Positions 44,201 through 51,196 of a stretch of 64,000 nt of DNA are shown one piece after another (the first letter of the stretch is position 1; the number at the start of each line of letters is the position of its first letter). This DNA is from Ideonella_A intermedia_A. GTDB lineage: Bacteria > Pseudomonadota > Gammaproteobacteria > Burkholderiales > Burkholderiaceae_C. The DNA lies in NCBI GenBank assembly GCA_943370175.1, contig CALRPU020000001.1:62001-126000 (forward strand), given 5' to 3'. A model generated the notes under the pieces. It searched no databases. It was given only the letters and a program-made list of their open reading frames with translations, and was not told where the DNA came from. Both the position numbers and the translations under genes were made by a program.

Positions 44201-44509
44201 AAGCACACTGGCGAGTACCCCATCATCGGCGTCAACACCTTCCGCAACCCGCACGGCGACCCGACGCCCACCGCGCTGGAACTGGCCCGGTCCACCGACG
44301 ACGAGAAGCAATCGCAGCTCAAGCGGCTGCAGGACTTCCATGCGCGCCATGCCGCCGAGGCGCCGGCAATGCTGCAGCGGCTGCAGCAGGCGGTGATCGA
44401 CAACCAGAACGTGTTCGAGGTGCTGATGGACGCGGTGCGCTGCTGCAGCCTGGGTCAGATCACCGACGCCTTGTTCGAGGTGGGCGGGCAGTACCGGCGC
44501 AGCATGTGA
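41216..44509 (+). CDS. icmF: Fused isobutyryl-CoA mutase (IcmF)
   Basis: A 1097-residue B12-dependent mutase interconverting isobutyryl- and n-butyryl-CoA; related enzymes act on isovaleryl/pivalyl-CoA. Order: cobalamin-binding domain (about 15-150) with 'DGHDAA' containing the lower-ligand His-32, a MeaB-like G-protein chaperone domain (about 200-420, P-loop GTGGAGKSS at 212-220), a linker and the mutase barrel (about 560-1097). 'FPYTAGTFAFKREGEDPTRMF' (residues near 580) has the Phe typical of IcmF where methylmalonyl-CoA mutase has Tyr. The fusion of chaperone and enzyme is normal for IcmF. It starts at GTG 41216 after a weak GGAG site. Confidence 0.93.
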   Translation: MTDLSAEYKALANYRPTHKVRFVTAASLFDGHDAAINIMRRILQGMGAEVIHLGHNRSVDEVVTAALQEDAQGIAISSYQGGHVEYFKYMVDLLRQRGGAHIQVFGGGGGVIVPSEIAELQAYGVARIYSPEDGQRMGLQGMIGEMVMRCDVELSVHAPKSLDAIRGADEPARRALAQLITALENGKAPADLKAALAEQAAAIQTPVLGITGTGGAGKSSLTDELIRRLRLDQGDALQIAVVSIDPSRRKSGGALLGDRIRMNAIGPWQHGPRVFMRSLATRDFGSEISQALPDVLAACKVAGFDVIVVETSGIGQGDAAIVPLVDVPMYVMTPEFGAASQLEKIDMLDFAEFVAINKFDRKGAADALRDVAKQVQRNQEAWGTPTEDMPVFGTMASRFNDDGVTALYQALLPRLVALGLKAGEGRLPAVGTRHSTHQVPIVPGARVRYLAEISDTVRGYKKRAREQARLAREVQQLRETARMLFEDKPDKTKAVEAVTDIAVKREARLDPQARKLLAMWPDMQKAYAGDEYVVKIRDKEIRTRLTHTTLSGSKVRKVALPPYEDHGEILKWLMLDNVPGSFPYTAGTFAFKREGEDPTRMFAGEGDAFRTNRRFKLLSEGMPAKRLSTAFDSVTLYGHDPALRPDIYGKVGNSGVSIATLDDMKVLYGGFDLTHPATSVSMTINGPAPSILAMFMNTAIDQNLDKFRADNGREPTDDEAAKVRAWTLANVRGTVQADILKEDQGQNTCIFSTEFSLKVMGDIASYFVHHDVRNFYSVSISGYHIAEAGANPISQLAFTLSNGFTFVEAYLARGMHIDDFAPNLSFFFSNGMDPEYTVLGRVARRIWAVAMRDKYGANERSQKLKYHVQTSGRSLHAQEIQFNDIRTTLQALIAIYDNCNSLHTNAFDEAITTPTEESVRRAMAIQLIINREWGLAKNENPNQGAFIIDELTELVEEAVLAEFEKIAERGGVLGAMETGYQRGKIQEESMHYEMLKHTGEYPIIGVNTFRNPHGDPTPTALELARSTDDEKQSQLKRLQDFHARHAAEAPAMLQRLQQAVIDNQNVFEVLMDAVRCCSLGQITDALFEVGGQYRRSM

Positions 44510-44540
44510 ACGCTGGCCTGCGGGCGACGGGGGCGCCGCG

Positions 44541-44581
44541 TTCAGGCGGCCCTCGCGTGGCTTTCAGGCGACGTTCAGGCG
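44541..44581. repeat. Three direct TTCAGGCG repeats
   Basis: TTCAGGCG occurs at 44541, 44563 and 44574 in the 76-bp convergent gap after icmF. No hairpin terminator is clear. The repeats are short and may be due to local slippage. Confidence 0.6.
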
Positions 44582-44585
44582 CCCC

Positions 44586-45377
44586 TCACTTCGCCTTGGG
44601 TTCGTCCGCCGCGCCGCGCGCGGCCGGGCTCATCAGCACGTCCATGCGCCGCTGCAGCCGGGCCACCGCGCCGGCATCGCCCGCGGCTTCGGCCTGTTGT
44701 TGCTGCACTTTCAGCCAGGCCAGCAGCGGCCGGGTCCAACCTTGCGATGACGCGGATTCCGTGGCCACCTGCGCGATGGGCGGCGCCACGCCGCCGCGGC
44801 GCATCATCACACCGGCGGCCACCAGCGTGGACAGCGGGTCGGGCAGCGACGCCAGCGTGGCCGCGCTCGCTTTGCCATTGACCACGTCGCGGTGCTGCGG
44901 GGGCAGCAGGGCCGCGTCCTCGGCGGTGGTCTCTCCCGCCAGGTAGCGCGCGTAGGCCTGGTCGGCGGGTGCGGCGTCGGCGGCCAGCGCCGCGTAGCCG
45001 GCGCAGGGCTCGAACACCAGGCTCGCCACGCGGGTGGCGCAGCGCACCAGCTCGGCCCGCACCACCACCTCGGGCTTGCCGGAGCGGGCCAGGTCGGCGC
45101 GGGCGCGGGCAAATTCCGCCGCCTCCACGGCGTTGTTGCCGCTCAGGTAGGCCATCGTGGCGCGCTCCAGGCTGGTCTTGGCGTTCACTTGCCAGTCGGG
45201 CGGCGACTTGCTGGCGCAGCCGCCGAGCAGCGCCAGGGCCGCCAGCGAGGCCAGGGCCATCGGCCGCCATGGGCGGCGATGGCGCGTCGAAGACCCGTGG
45301 GCCGGCAACCGCCTTGTCGGACGTTGGTGCGCAGGCAGGCGCGGGCTGGCTTGAGGCGCGCGGGGCAGGGGGTTCAT
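44586..45377 (-). CDS. Putative lipoprotein, last gene of the Mla-type operon
   Basis: A 263-residue protein from the ATG overlapping the MlaD stop. The lipobox 'LASLAALALLGGCAS' is preceded by about 40 basic residues, unusually long for a signal n-region. An internal ATG at 45260 gives a standard lipoprotein of 224 residues and may be the true start. The mature part is helical and Ala-rich, ending 'RLQRRMDVLMSP', and does not look like PqiC/YrbC. By position it could be the outer-membrane partner of the transporter. Function unknown. Confidence 0.65.
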   Translation of the reverse strand: MNPLPRAPQASPRLPAHQRPTRRLPAHGSSTRHRRPWRPMALASLAALALLGGCASKSPPDWQVNAKTSLERATMAYLSGNNAVEAAEFARARADLARSGKPEVVVRAELVRCATRVASLVFEPCAGYAALAADAAPADQAYARYLAGETTAEDAALLPPQHRDVVNGKASAATLASLPDPLSTLVAAGVMMRRGGVAPPIAQVATESASSQGWTRPLLAWLKVQQQQAEAAGDAGAVARLQRRMDVLMSPAARGAADEPKAK

Positions 45378-46378
45378 GGCAACTTCACTTCCGTATCGCG
45401 GGCGAACGGCCATTTGCGGTTCACCTCGTTGACCAGGGATTCCACCTTGCGAAGGCTGGCCTCGACCTCGGTGCGCAGGGCACCCAGGTCGACGGTGGCC
45501 GCGCGGGTGTTGCTGGCAATGCCCTGCGCTTCCACCAGCACCGCGTCCACGCGCTTCAGGCTGGCGCGGGCGTCGCCGAGCAGGCCGTTCATCTGCACGA
45601 TGGTGGCGCGGGTTTCGGCCATCACGCCAGCATCGCCGAAGACCTGGGTGTCGGTCTTGGCCACCACACCATCGACGCGGCCGGCCAGCCGGTTGGTGGT
45701 CTGTGTCAGCGTGTCCAGCCGGGCCAGCAGCGTGTTGGTGCGTTCCAGCGTCTGGGCGATCTGGCGGGCTTCCTTCTCATTGCCCAGCAGCACGCCGAGC
45801 GCGCCTTGCGGTCCGTTCAGCCGCTGTGTGGTGGCCTGCAATTGCTTCAACGTGCTGCCCAGCGCGGCGTCCTCGCGCGTCATGGCCGTGAGGTTGTTGA
45901 CCAGGTCGCGCACGCTGGCCATCAGGCGCGGAATTTCGGCCGAGGCATCGCCCGCCAGCACCTTGCGCACCGCGCCGTCGGGCAGGGCCGGGTCGGTCAG
46001 GATGCCGCTGTAGGCGCGCAGCTTCGGGGCACCGACCACGCCGCTCTCCATTGTGAACACGCTGCTGCTGCGCAGCCAGCGCGCGTCCTTTTGCAGCACT
46101 TTGACGACGATGCGGGCGTTGCCTTCGTCGGACAGTTCGATGCGGTCCACTTTGCCGATGGGGAACCCAGCAAAGGACAGGTCCTGGCCCACCACCACGC
46201 CCTCGGCCGCGTCGGCGACCAGCACCAGCGTCTGCTGGCGCTCGAACACGCCGCGGGCGTACATCACGTAGCCCACCGCCACCGCCAGCAGCAGCGCCAC
46301 GGCCAGGAGCATCAACCTGGCCTTGCGTTCCAGGTGAGCAACGGGCGGGGCGTCGGGGGCGGGGTGCGGTTCGGCCAT
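45374..46378 (-). CDS. MlaD-family (MCE domain) lipid transport protein
   Basis: A 334-residue protein with one N-terminal transmembrane helix (about residues 22-42), an MCE domain (about 50-130; 'GVVVGQDLSFAGFPIGKVDRI') and a long coiled-coil tail ('LRTEVEASLRKVESLVNEV') that would project through the periplasm. MCE proteins form hexameric rings or tubes moving phospholipids between membranes. It lies three bases after the MlaE-type permease and overlaps the lipoprotein gene. Confidence 0.88.
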   Translation of the reverse strand: MAEPHPAPDAPPVAHLERKARLMLLAVALLLAVAVGYVMYARGVFERQQTLVLVADAAEGVVVGQDLSFAGFPIGKVDRIELSDEGNARIVVKVLQKDARWLRSSSVFTMESGVVGAPKLRAYSGILTDPALPDGAVRKVLAGDASAEIPRLMASVRDLVNNLTAMTREDAALGSTLKQLQATTQRLNGPQGALGVLLGNEKEARQIAQTLERTNTLLARLDTLTQTTNRLAGRVDGVVAKTDTQVFGDAGVMAETRATIVQMNGLLGDARASLKRVDAVLVEAQGIASNTRAATVDLGALRTEVEASLRKVESLVNEVNRKWPFARDTEVKLP

Positions 46379-46381
46379 CGG

Positions 46382-47197
46382 TCAATGGTAGTTGCCGAAC
46401 AGGCCGATGAGTTCAATCAGCAGGATCGCCGACATCAGCCGGGCCAGCCGCGTCAGTTCGGCATGGGCCTGCCCCGTGCTGTCGCGCCGGTCGTGCAGGC
46501 CGGGCACCATCGGCACCACCGCGACGGCCAGGCTCATGAAGTACGTCTTCAAGCCCAGGATCAGCAGCGTGACCGGGTCGATCACCTGGCCCACGCTGCG
46601 CGTGAAGCCCGGCAAGCCCCAGGTCGCGAAGCCGTACAGCGACAGGTAGGTCAGCACCAGCACCACCACCGAGCTGACCAGCACCAGCGTGATCACCGCG
46701 AACTGGCCGGCCAGCACGCGCGGCAGCACCAGGTCGCGGCTGGGGTCGATGCCTTGCTGCAGCAGCGCTTCGAAGCGGCCCTCGACGCGCATCCGCCGCA
46801 CCACCTCGCCTTCAGCCAGGGTGTAGCGCACCGCGACGAACAGGGCCGCGGACAGCGGGATCAGCTCCAGCACCAGCGTGCGCACCAGCACGTCCAGCGC
46901 GTACTTCGACAGGCCATAGCTCAGCGCCGTGGCCAGCACGATGCGGATGATGGCCAGCGCCAGCACCGCGCTCAACAGCGTGAAGCTCAGCAGCATCGGC
47001 TGCGTGGCCAGGTAAAGCCGTTGCAGGATGACTGGCCGCTGCGACGCCCGGTAACTGGAAGGCGACACCGCCAGCACCAGCAATTGCGCGCCGACGTTCA
47101 CCACCTGCCACCAGTTCGCGCCCCAGCGCAGCACCGCGCGCGCCCAGCCACCCGAGGCGTCGATCAGTTCGGTGGCTTGCGGTGGGCGCGGCAGCAT
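46382..47197 (-). CDS. MlaE-family ABC permease
   Basis: A 271-residue permease of the MlaE type with five to six hydrophobic helices; 'LIPLSAALFVAVRYTLAEGEVVRRMRVEG' contains the conserved helical coupling element (positions about 125-155), and 'DRRDSTGQAH' follows later. It should form a lipid transport complex with the adjacent MCE protein. The usual mlaF ATPase gene is missing from this operon. I chose ATG 47197; upstream frame is Arg/Pro-rich and not membrane-like. Confidence 0.85.
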   Translation of the reverse strand: MLPRPPQATELIDASGGWARAVLRWGANWWQVVNVGAQLLVLAVSPSSYRASQRPVILQRLYLATQPMLLSFTLLSAVLALAIIRIVLATALSYGLSKYALDVLVRTLVLELIPLSAALFVAVRYTLAEGEVVRRMRVEGRFEALLQQGIDPSRDLVLPRVLAGQFAVITLVLVSSVVVLVLTYLSLYGFATWGLPGFTRSVGQVIDPVTLLILGLKTYFMSLAVAVVPMVPGLHDRRDSTGQAHAELTRLARLMSAILLIELIGLFGNYH

Positions 47198-47270
47198 GGC
47201 CGCAGTGTAGGGTCCGAGCCATGCCCAGGGCGATGGCCGTGGCACGCCCCGCTGGGCCGCGAATCGGGCT

Positions 47271-47633
47271 TCAGTCGCCCAGGCCTGGCGCGCCAACGCC
47301 GGCGGCGGGCGACGCCGTCCAGCGTGTGGTGGCCGGCGGTTGCACAAGGAAGCGGTTGGCGTCGATCGGCGCGCCGCTGCCCCGCGCCTGTTCGGCGGCC
47401 GTGACGGCCGGGTGGGCGTGGTTGGCGTGACCGGCGCGGGTGGTCGGGCTGGCGGGGTGGCCGACGATGAAGCGGTCGGTGTCGACGCCGCGCACCCAGG
47501 CCACCGGCGCCATCGCCGGGTGCTGGCCCACCACGGCGCCCGCGGACGGGGCAGACGGCGCGCCGGCCGCGGCGAAGCCGGCCCAGGTGGTGATCAGGCC
47601 AAGAACCAGAGGACGAGCGATGGAGGCGGACAT
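47271..47633 (-). CDS. Small secreted protein with degenerate repeats
   Basis: A 120-residue protein with a signal peptide ending near 'GFAAAGAPS'. The mature part contains three related blocks, 'VVGQHPAMAP', 'DRFIVGHPASP' and 'NRFLVQPPATT', each a hydrophobic core plus Pro-Ala. Two are preceded by Asp/Asn-Arg-Phe. No cysteine or catalytic motif is seen. The protein family is unknown to me. It lies 73 bp upstream of the MlaE-type gene on the same strand and may be in one transcript. Confidence 0.6.
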   Translation of the reverse strand: MSASIARPLVLGLITTWAGFAAAGAPSAPSAGAVVGQHPAMAPVAWVRGVDTDRFIVGHPASPTTRAGHANHAHPAVTAAEQARGSGAPIDANRFLVQPPATTRWTASPAAGVGAPGLGD

Positions 47634-47941
47634 GGGACGCTTTCAGGGTGAATGTTGCACTGCAGCAAACCCAGTGTACGGTTTAAGGGTTAACCCTGAA
47701 TCCCCGGGGTGAAGGGGTGTTTGCGTTTCCGCAAGTTCTGAACACGCCGGCACGGCGCCACAACGTCGATCCCACTGACATGGCCCCGGGGCGCGGACGT
47801 GCTCAACAGGCCAGGGCGGTCCCTTCAACGGCCGCAGGTCATCCGGTGCACCCGTTGGCACCTTGGCGACTGCGGGGCGGGCGGGCTGCGCTTAGGCTTC
47901 GGCGCGCACCGGCCGTCGGTGCGTTGCCCTCAGGCCTGCCC
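47634..47941. promoter_or_regulatory. Divergent promoter region with AGGGTTAACCCT palindrome
   Basis: This 308-bp gap separates the divergent small secreted protein and flavin oxidoreductase genes. It contains the perfect 12-bp palindrome AGGGTTAACCCT (47686-47697), and nearby TTGC-N6-GCAA (47655-47668) dyad symmetry within the first 70 bp on the secreted protein side. The remainder, 47700-47941, shows no clear gene. An open frame reading into the oxidoreductase from 47717 has no protein-like character. Confidence 0.5.
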
Positions 47942-48877
47942 ATGAACCGTGTCCTTGCCCACACCGGCGCGCGCTATCCCATCTTTCAGGCCCCGATGGG
48001 CTGGATCGCTCGTCGGGCGCTCGCCGGTGCAGTGTCGCGGGCGGGGGGTCTGGGCATCATCGAAACCTCGTCCGGCGAGACCGAGGCCTGCCAGGCCGAG
48101 GTGCGCGCCATGGTCGAGACCGGCCTGCCCTTTGGCGTGAACCTGCCGATCCGCTTCCTGAAGGACGACGCCATGCTGCGCTTCGTGTGCGAGTCGGGCG
48201 TGCGCTTCGTCACCACGTCGGCCGGCAGTCCTGCCAAGTTCGTGGCGCCGCTGAAGTCGGCCGGCATCACCGTGTACCACGCGGTGCCCACGGTGGACGC
48301 TGCGCTCAAATGCGTCGACGCCGGCATCGACGGTCTGGTGGTGGAAGGCGGCGAGGGCGGCGGCTTCAAGAATCCCGAGGAGGTCTCGACGCTGGTGCTG
48401 CTGCAAGCGATCCGCGCCCGCGTCGACGTGCCGTTGGTGGCCGCGGGCGGCATCTGCGACGGGCGCGGCATGGCGGCCGCGTTCGCACTCGGCGCGGAGG
48501 GCATCCAGATGGGCACCCGCTTTGTGAGCTGCGCCGAAAGCCCGGTGCACGCCAACTACAAGAACGCCATCGTTGACGCCGCCGAAACCGGCACTTGGGT
48601 GCTGAACAAGAAGGCCTCGCCATGCATCCGGGCGCTGAAGTCCCAGCGCACCCAGGCGATCCACGAGGCCGGACTGATGCCGCCCGACACTTTCGCCGGC
48701 CTGAAGCGCGTCTATTTTGACGGCGACATGGAGGCCGCGCCGGCGCTGGCCGGGCAGACGGTCGGCCTGATCGATGCGGTCAAGCCGGCGGCTCAGATCG
48801 TCCAGGAGACGGTCGATGAGTTCTTCGCCATCACGCAGCGCCTGGCCAGCCTGGCCGCTGCGCGGCACTTTGGCTGA
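47942..48877 (+). CDS. NAD(P)H-dependent flavin oxidoreductase / nitronate monooxygenase
   Basis: A 311-residue FMN-binding TIM-barrel enzyme of the nitronate monooxygenase/2-nitropropane dioxygenase family. 'YPIFQAPMGWIA' at the start, 'VVEGGEGGGFKNP' (the FMN and active-site loop), 'LVAAGGICDGRGMAAA' and 'GAEGIQMGTRFV' are conserved. The usual catalytic His of class I enzymes is replaced by Glu/Gly, so it may be an enoyl-ACP reductase (FabK)-like or flavin reductase-type member. It precedes an SDR gene by 37 bp, which suggests a shared pathway. Confidence 0.87.
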   Translation: MNRVLAHTGARYPIFQAPMGWIARRALAGAVSRAGGLGIIETSSGETEACQAEVRAMVETGLPFGVNLPIRFLKDDAMLRFVCESGVRFVTTSAGSPAKFVAPLKSAGITVYHAVPTVDAALKCVDAGIDGLVVEGGEGGGFKNPEEVSTLVLLQAIRARVDVPLVAAGGICDGRGMAAAFALGAEGIQMGTRFVSCAESPVHANYKNAIVDAAETGTWVLNKKASPCIRALKSQRTQAIHEAGLMPPDTFAGLKRVYFDGDMEAAPALAGQTVGLIDAVKPAAQIVQETVDEFFAITQRLASLAAARHFG

Positions 48878-48914
48878 CCCCGGCACGTTCAGATTTCATT
48901 CACCAGGAGACACG

Positions 48915-49682
48915 ATGAGCGGATTGTTTTCACTCGAAGGGCGCGTGGCGCTGGTCACCGGCGGTTCGCGCGGCATCGGGCGCATGATCGCGGCCGGCTT
49001 CCTGAAGCACGGTGCCAAGGTCTACATCTCGGCGCGCAAGGCCGAGGCCTGTGACCGCACGGCGGCCGAGCTGTCGGCCTTGGGCCCCTGCATTTCGCTG
49101 CCGGCGGACGTCTCGTCGATGGCAGGCATCCAGGGCCTGGTGGCGGCGCTGTCGGCACGCGAGCCGGTGCTGGACATCCTGGTCAACAACGCCGGTGCGG
49201 CCTGGGGCGCTGAGTTCGATGAGTTTCCAGAAAGCGGCTGGGACAAGGTGGTCGACCTGAACCTCAAGTCCCCGTTTTTCCTGACGCAGGCATTGCACGC
49301 GCACCTCCAGCGCGGCGCCGTGAACCACTGCGCCAAGGTGATCAACATCGCGTCCATCGACGGCATTTCCGTCAACCCGATGGAAACCTACTCCTACGCT
49401 GCGAGCAAGGCCGGTTTGATCCAGCTGACGCGGCGCATGGCCTTGAAGCTGGCGCCGGAAAACATCGTGGTCAGCGCCATCGCCCCGGGACCGTTCGCGT
49501 CCGACATGAACCGCGACGCCCGCGACCACGCCGACGCGGTGGCCGCCCGCGTTCCGCTGGGCCGGGTGGGCGTCGACGACGACATGGCAGGGGCAGCGAT
49601 CTTCCTGGCCTCGCGTGCAGGGGACTACGTGGTGGGGTCCACGCTGACGGTCGACGGCGGCGTCACCCACGCCCGGTCCTGA
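48915..49682 (+). CDS. SDR-family NAD(P)-dependent oxidoreductase
   Basis: A 255-residue short-chain dehydrogenase. The cofactor motif TGGSRGIG begins at residue 15, with 'NNAGA' and the catalytic Tyr-161 and Lys-165 in 'YSYAASKAG'; the Ser is in 'NIASIDG'. The end 'VVGSTLTVDGGV' is canonical. 'ISARKAEACDRTAAEL' after strand 2 suggests NADP preference. A good AGGAGA site lies before the ATG. Substrate unknown; sequence style resembles ketoreductases of fatty acid-like pathways. Confidence 0.93.
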   Translation: MSGLFSLEGRVALVTGGSRGIGRMIAAGFLKHGAKVYISARKAEACDRTAAELSALGPCISLPADVSSMAGIQGLVAALSAREPVLDILVNNAGAAWGAEFDEFPESGWDKVVDLNLKSPFFLTQALHAHLQRGAVNHCAKVINIASIDGISVNPMETYSYAASKAGLIQLTRRMALKLAPENIVVSAIAPGPFASDMNRDARDHADAVAARVPLGRVGVDDDMAGAAIFLASRAGDYVVGSTLTVDGGVTHARS

Positions 49683-49788
49683 CCGTTCGGTGAGGGTGTT
49701 TGATGGGGCCCGCGGCGTTGGTCGTCGTGCCCCTGCCGCGTCCGTCCTGTCGCCCTGCGTTGCGTGACGCGGGTTGCGGCGGCGCCAA

Positions 49789-50460
49789 TCAGGCGCTGCG
49801 CAACCGGCCGCCGTCCACCCGCACCCGCGAACCCACCTCCAGCCCCCCGATGTCGCGGCGCTCGAAGCTGCGGGTGCTGCCGTTGTCCAGCTGTACGTGA
49901 ACGCGGTAGCCCACCACGGTGGAAGAGCGGCTTTTCTCGACCTTGTTGCCCAGCACCGCACCACCCACGCCGCCCAGCACCGTGGCCGCGGCGCGGCCAT
50001 TGCCGCTGCCGATCTGGTTGCCCACCACGGCGCCCAGCACGCCCCCCACCACGGCACCGGCGCCACTGGTCTGCGGCGTCTGGGTGATGGGTTCGATCGA
50101 GCTGATCTGGCCGTAGACGGCCACCGGCGCCGGGCGCTGGCTGGCCTGCACCGGCTGCATCACGGGCGAGGGCTCGTACCGCGCCGCGTTGTCCTGCCGC
50201 GGTGCTGGCGCCGGTTGCTGCGCCGGCGCGGAAGGCGACTGCTGGTCGCTGGTTTGCGGATACGCCGCTGGCGCGTTGCCCGCGGCGGGCACCGGCTGGT
50301 ACGCCGTCGTGGCCTGGGCCGGGTTGCCGGTCAGGTTGTTCTGCACGCCAGGCGCGCCGCCGGAGGGGCCGCAGGCCGCCAACACCACGGCCAGGCCAAG
50401 GCCGCTGATCACCCAGGCCGGGCGGCGTGCATGGCGTGGGGAAGGGGTGTGCTGCTTCAT
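49789..50460 (-). CDS. Glycine-zipper 2TM-domain lipoprotein A
   Basis: A 223-residue outer-membrane lipoprotein with lipobox 'LGLAVVLAACGP'. A Pro/Gln/Ala-rich spacer of about 90 residues precedes a glycine-zipper domain ('GAGAVVGGVLGAVVGNQIG', 'GRAAATVLGGVGGAVLGN') and a C-terminal beta domain ('HVQLDNGSTRSFERRDI'). The domain matches the SlyB/Rickettsia 17-kDa antigen group. It converges on the SDR gene. A related but shorter protein is encoded at 62086-62559. Confidence 0.88.
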   Translation of the reverse strand: MKQHTPSPRHARRPAWVISGLGLAVVLAACGPSGGAPGVQNNLTGNPAQATTAYQPVPAAGNAPAAYPQTSDQQSPSAPAQQPAPAPRQDNAARYEPSPVMQPVQASQRPAPVAVYGQISSIEPITQTPQTSGAGAVVGGVLGAVVGNQIGSGNGRAAATVLGGVGGAVLGNKVEKSRSSTVVGYRVHVQLDNGSTRSFERRDIGGLEVGSRVRVDGGRLRSA

Positions 50461-50568
50461 CTCGGGTCCTCTGCTGGACGGGCTGCATGCCCGGTGCCCG
50501 AAGCATGCGCGCCCGCCCGGGCCCGGTCTGTCGGCACGTGGGCGAGGCGCGTGTAGGACGAGTCCGAT

Positions 50569-50931
50569 TCAGCGCCGGAAGCCGTACTCGACGGTGAAGA
50601 ACTGCGGGCTCAGCCCGGCCAGCGGCTCGCGCAGCTGGTCGATCTCGGCGGCCGGGCCGTGCACTTCGAGGCGGCTGATCTTCGAGATCTTCAGCGCTTC
50701 GCCCAGCGTGGCGCCGACGTTCTCCAGGTGCCGCAGCACCGCTGCGGCATCGCGGTAGCCCTCGCGGCAGTGGGCCTCGTCGCCGCTGAACGAGAACGCG
50801 TAGTGCACGCAGCCCGGCTCGGTCTGGGTCAGCTGAACGAAGGTCTCGCACAGCGCGCGGAAGTCGGCCAGCTTGTCGGACTCGACCTTGAAATAGGGCA
50901 CGAGGGTGACGCAGGTGTCGGTGGATGCCAT
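50569..50931 (-). CDS. Antibiotic biosynthesis monooxygenase-fold protein
   Basis: A 120-residue dimeric alpha-beta barrel (ABM) protein. 'VTLVPYFKVESDKLADFRAL' and 'TEPGCVHYAFSF' are the fold markers; no haem ligand is obvious, so it may act on quinones or aldehydes or just bind a ligand. A GGAGA site eight bases upstream selects the ATG at 50931 over two upstream in-frame ATGs. Nothing in the immediate neighbourhood reveals its substrate. Confidence 0.82.
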   Translation of the reverse strand: MASTDTCVTLVPYFKVESDKLADFRALCETFVQLTQTEPGCVHYAFSFSGDEAHCREGYRDAAAVLRHLENVGATLGEALKISKISRLEVHGPAAEIDQLREPLAGLSPQFFTVEYGFRR

Positions 50932-51196
50932 GGTTGTCTCCATTTCCATAAAGGTGGGCCGTCTCGGGGCTGCGGCCTCGGGCGGATTGTGGAGGTCCCG
51001 CGGTGGCCCGGTTCCTGCTGTGGACAAGGCGCGGCCGCGGTGGGTTGGGCCCGCATGGCCGGCGTCGCCCCCATCGCGGCGTCATGGGCTTCTCCGCCAT
51101 CGCGCCCACCGCGGTCGCTGCGCGACACTGTCACCGTGCGGGCGCCCGACCGCTGCCTGGCCGCCTCAGGCCGCCCTTGATCCCGTTGGAGTCCCC

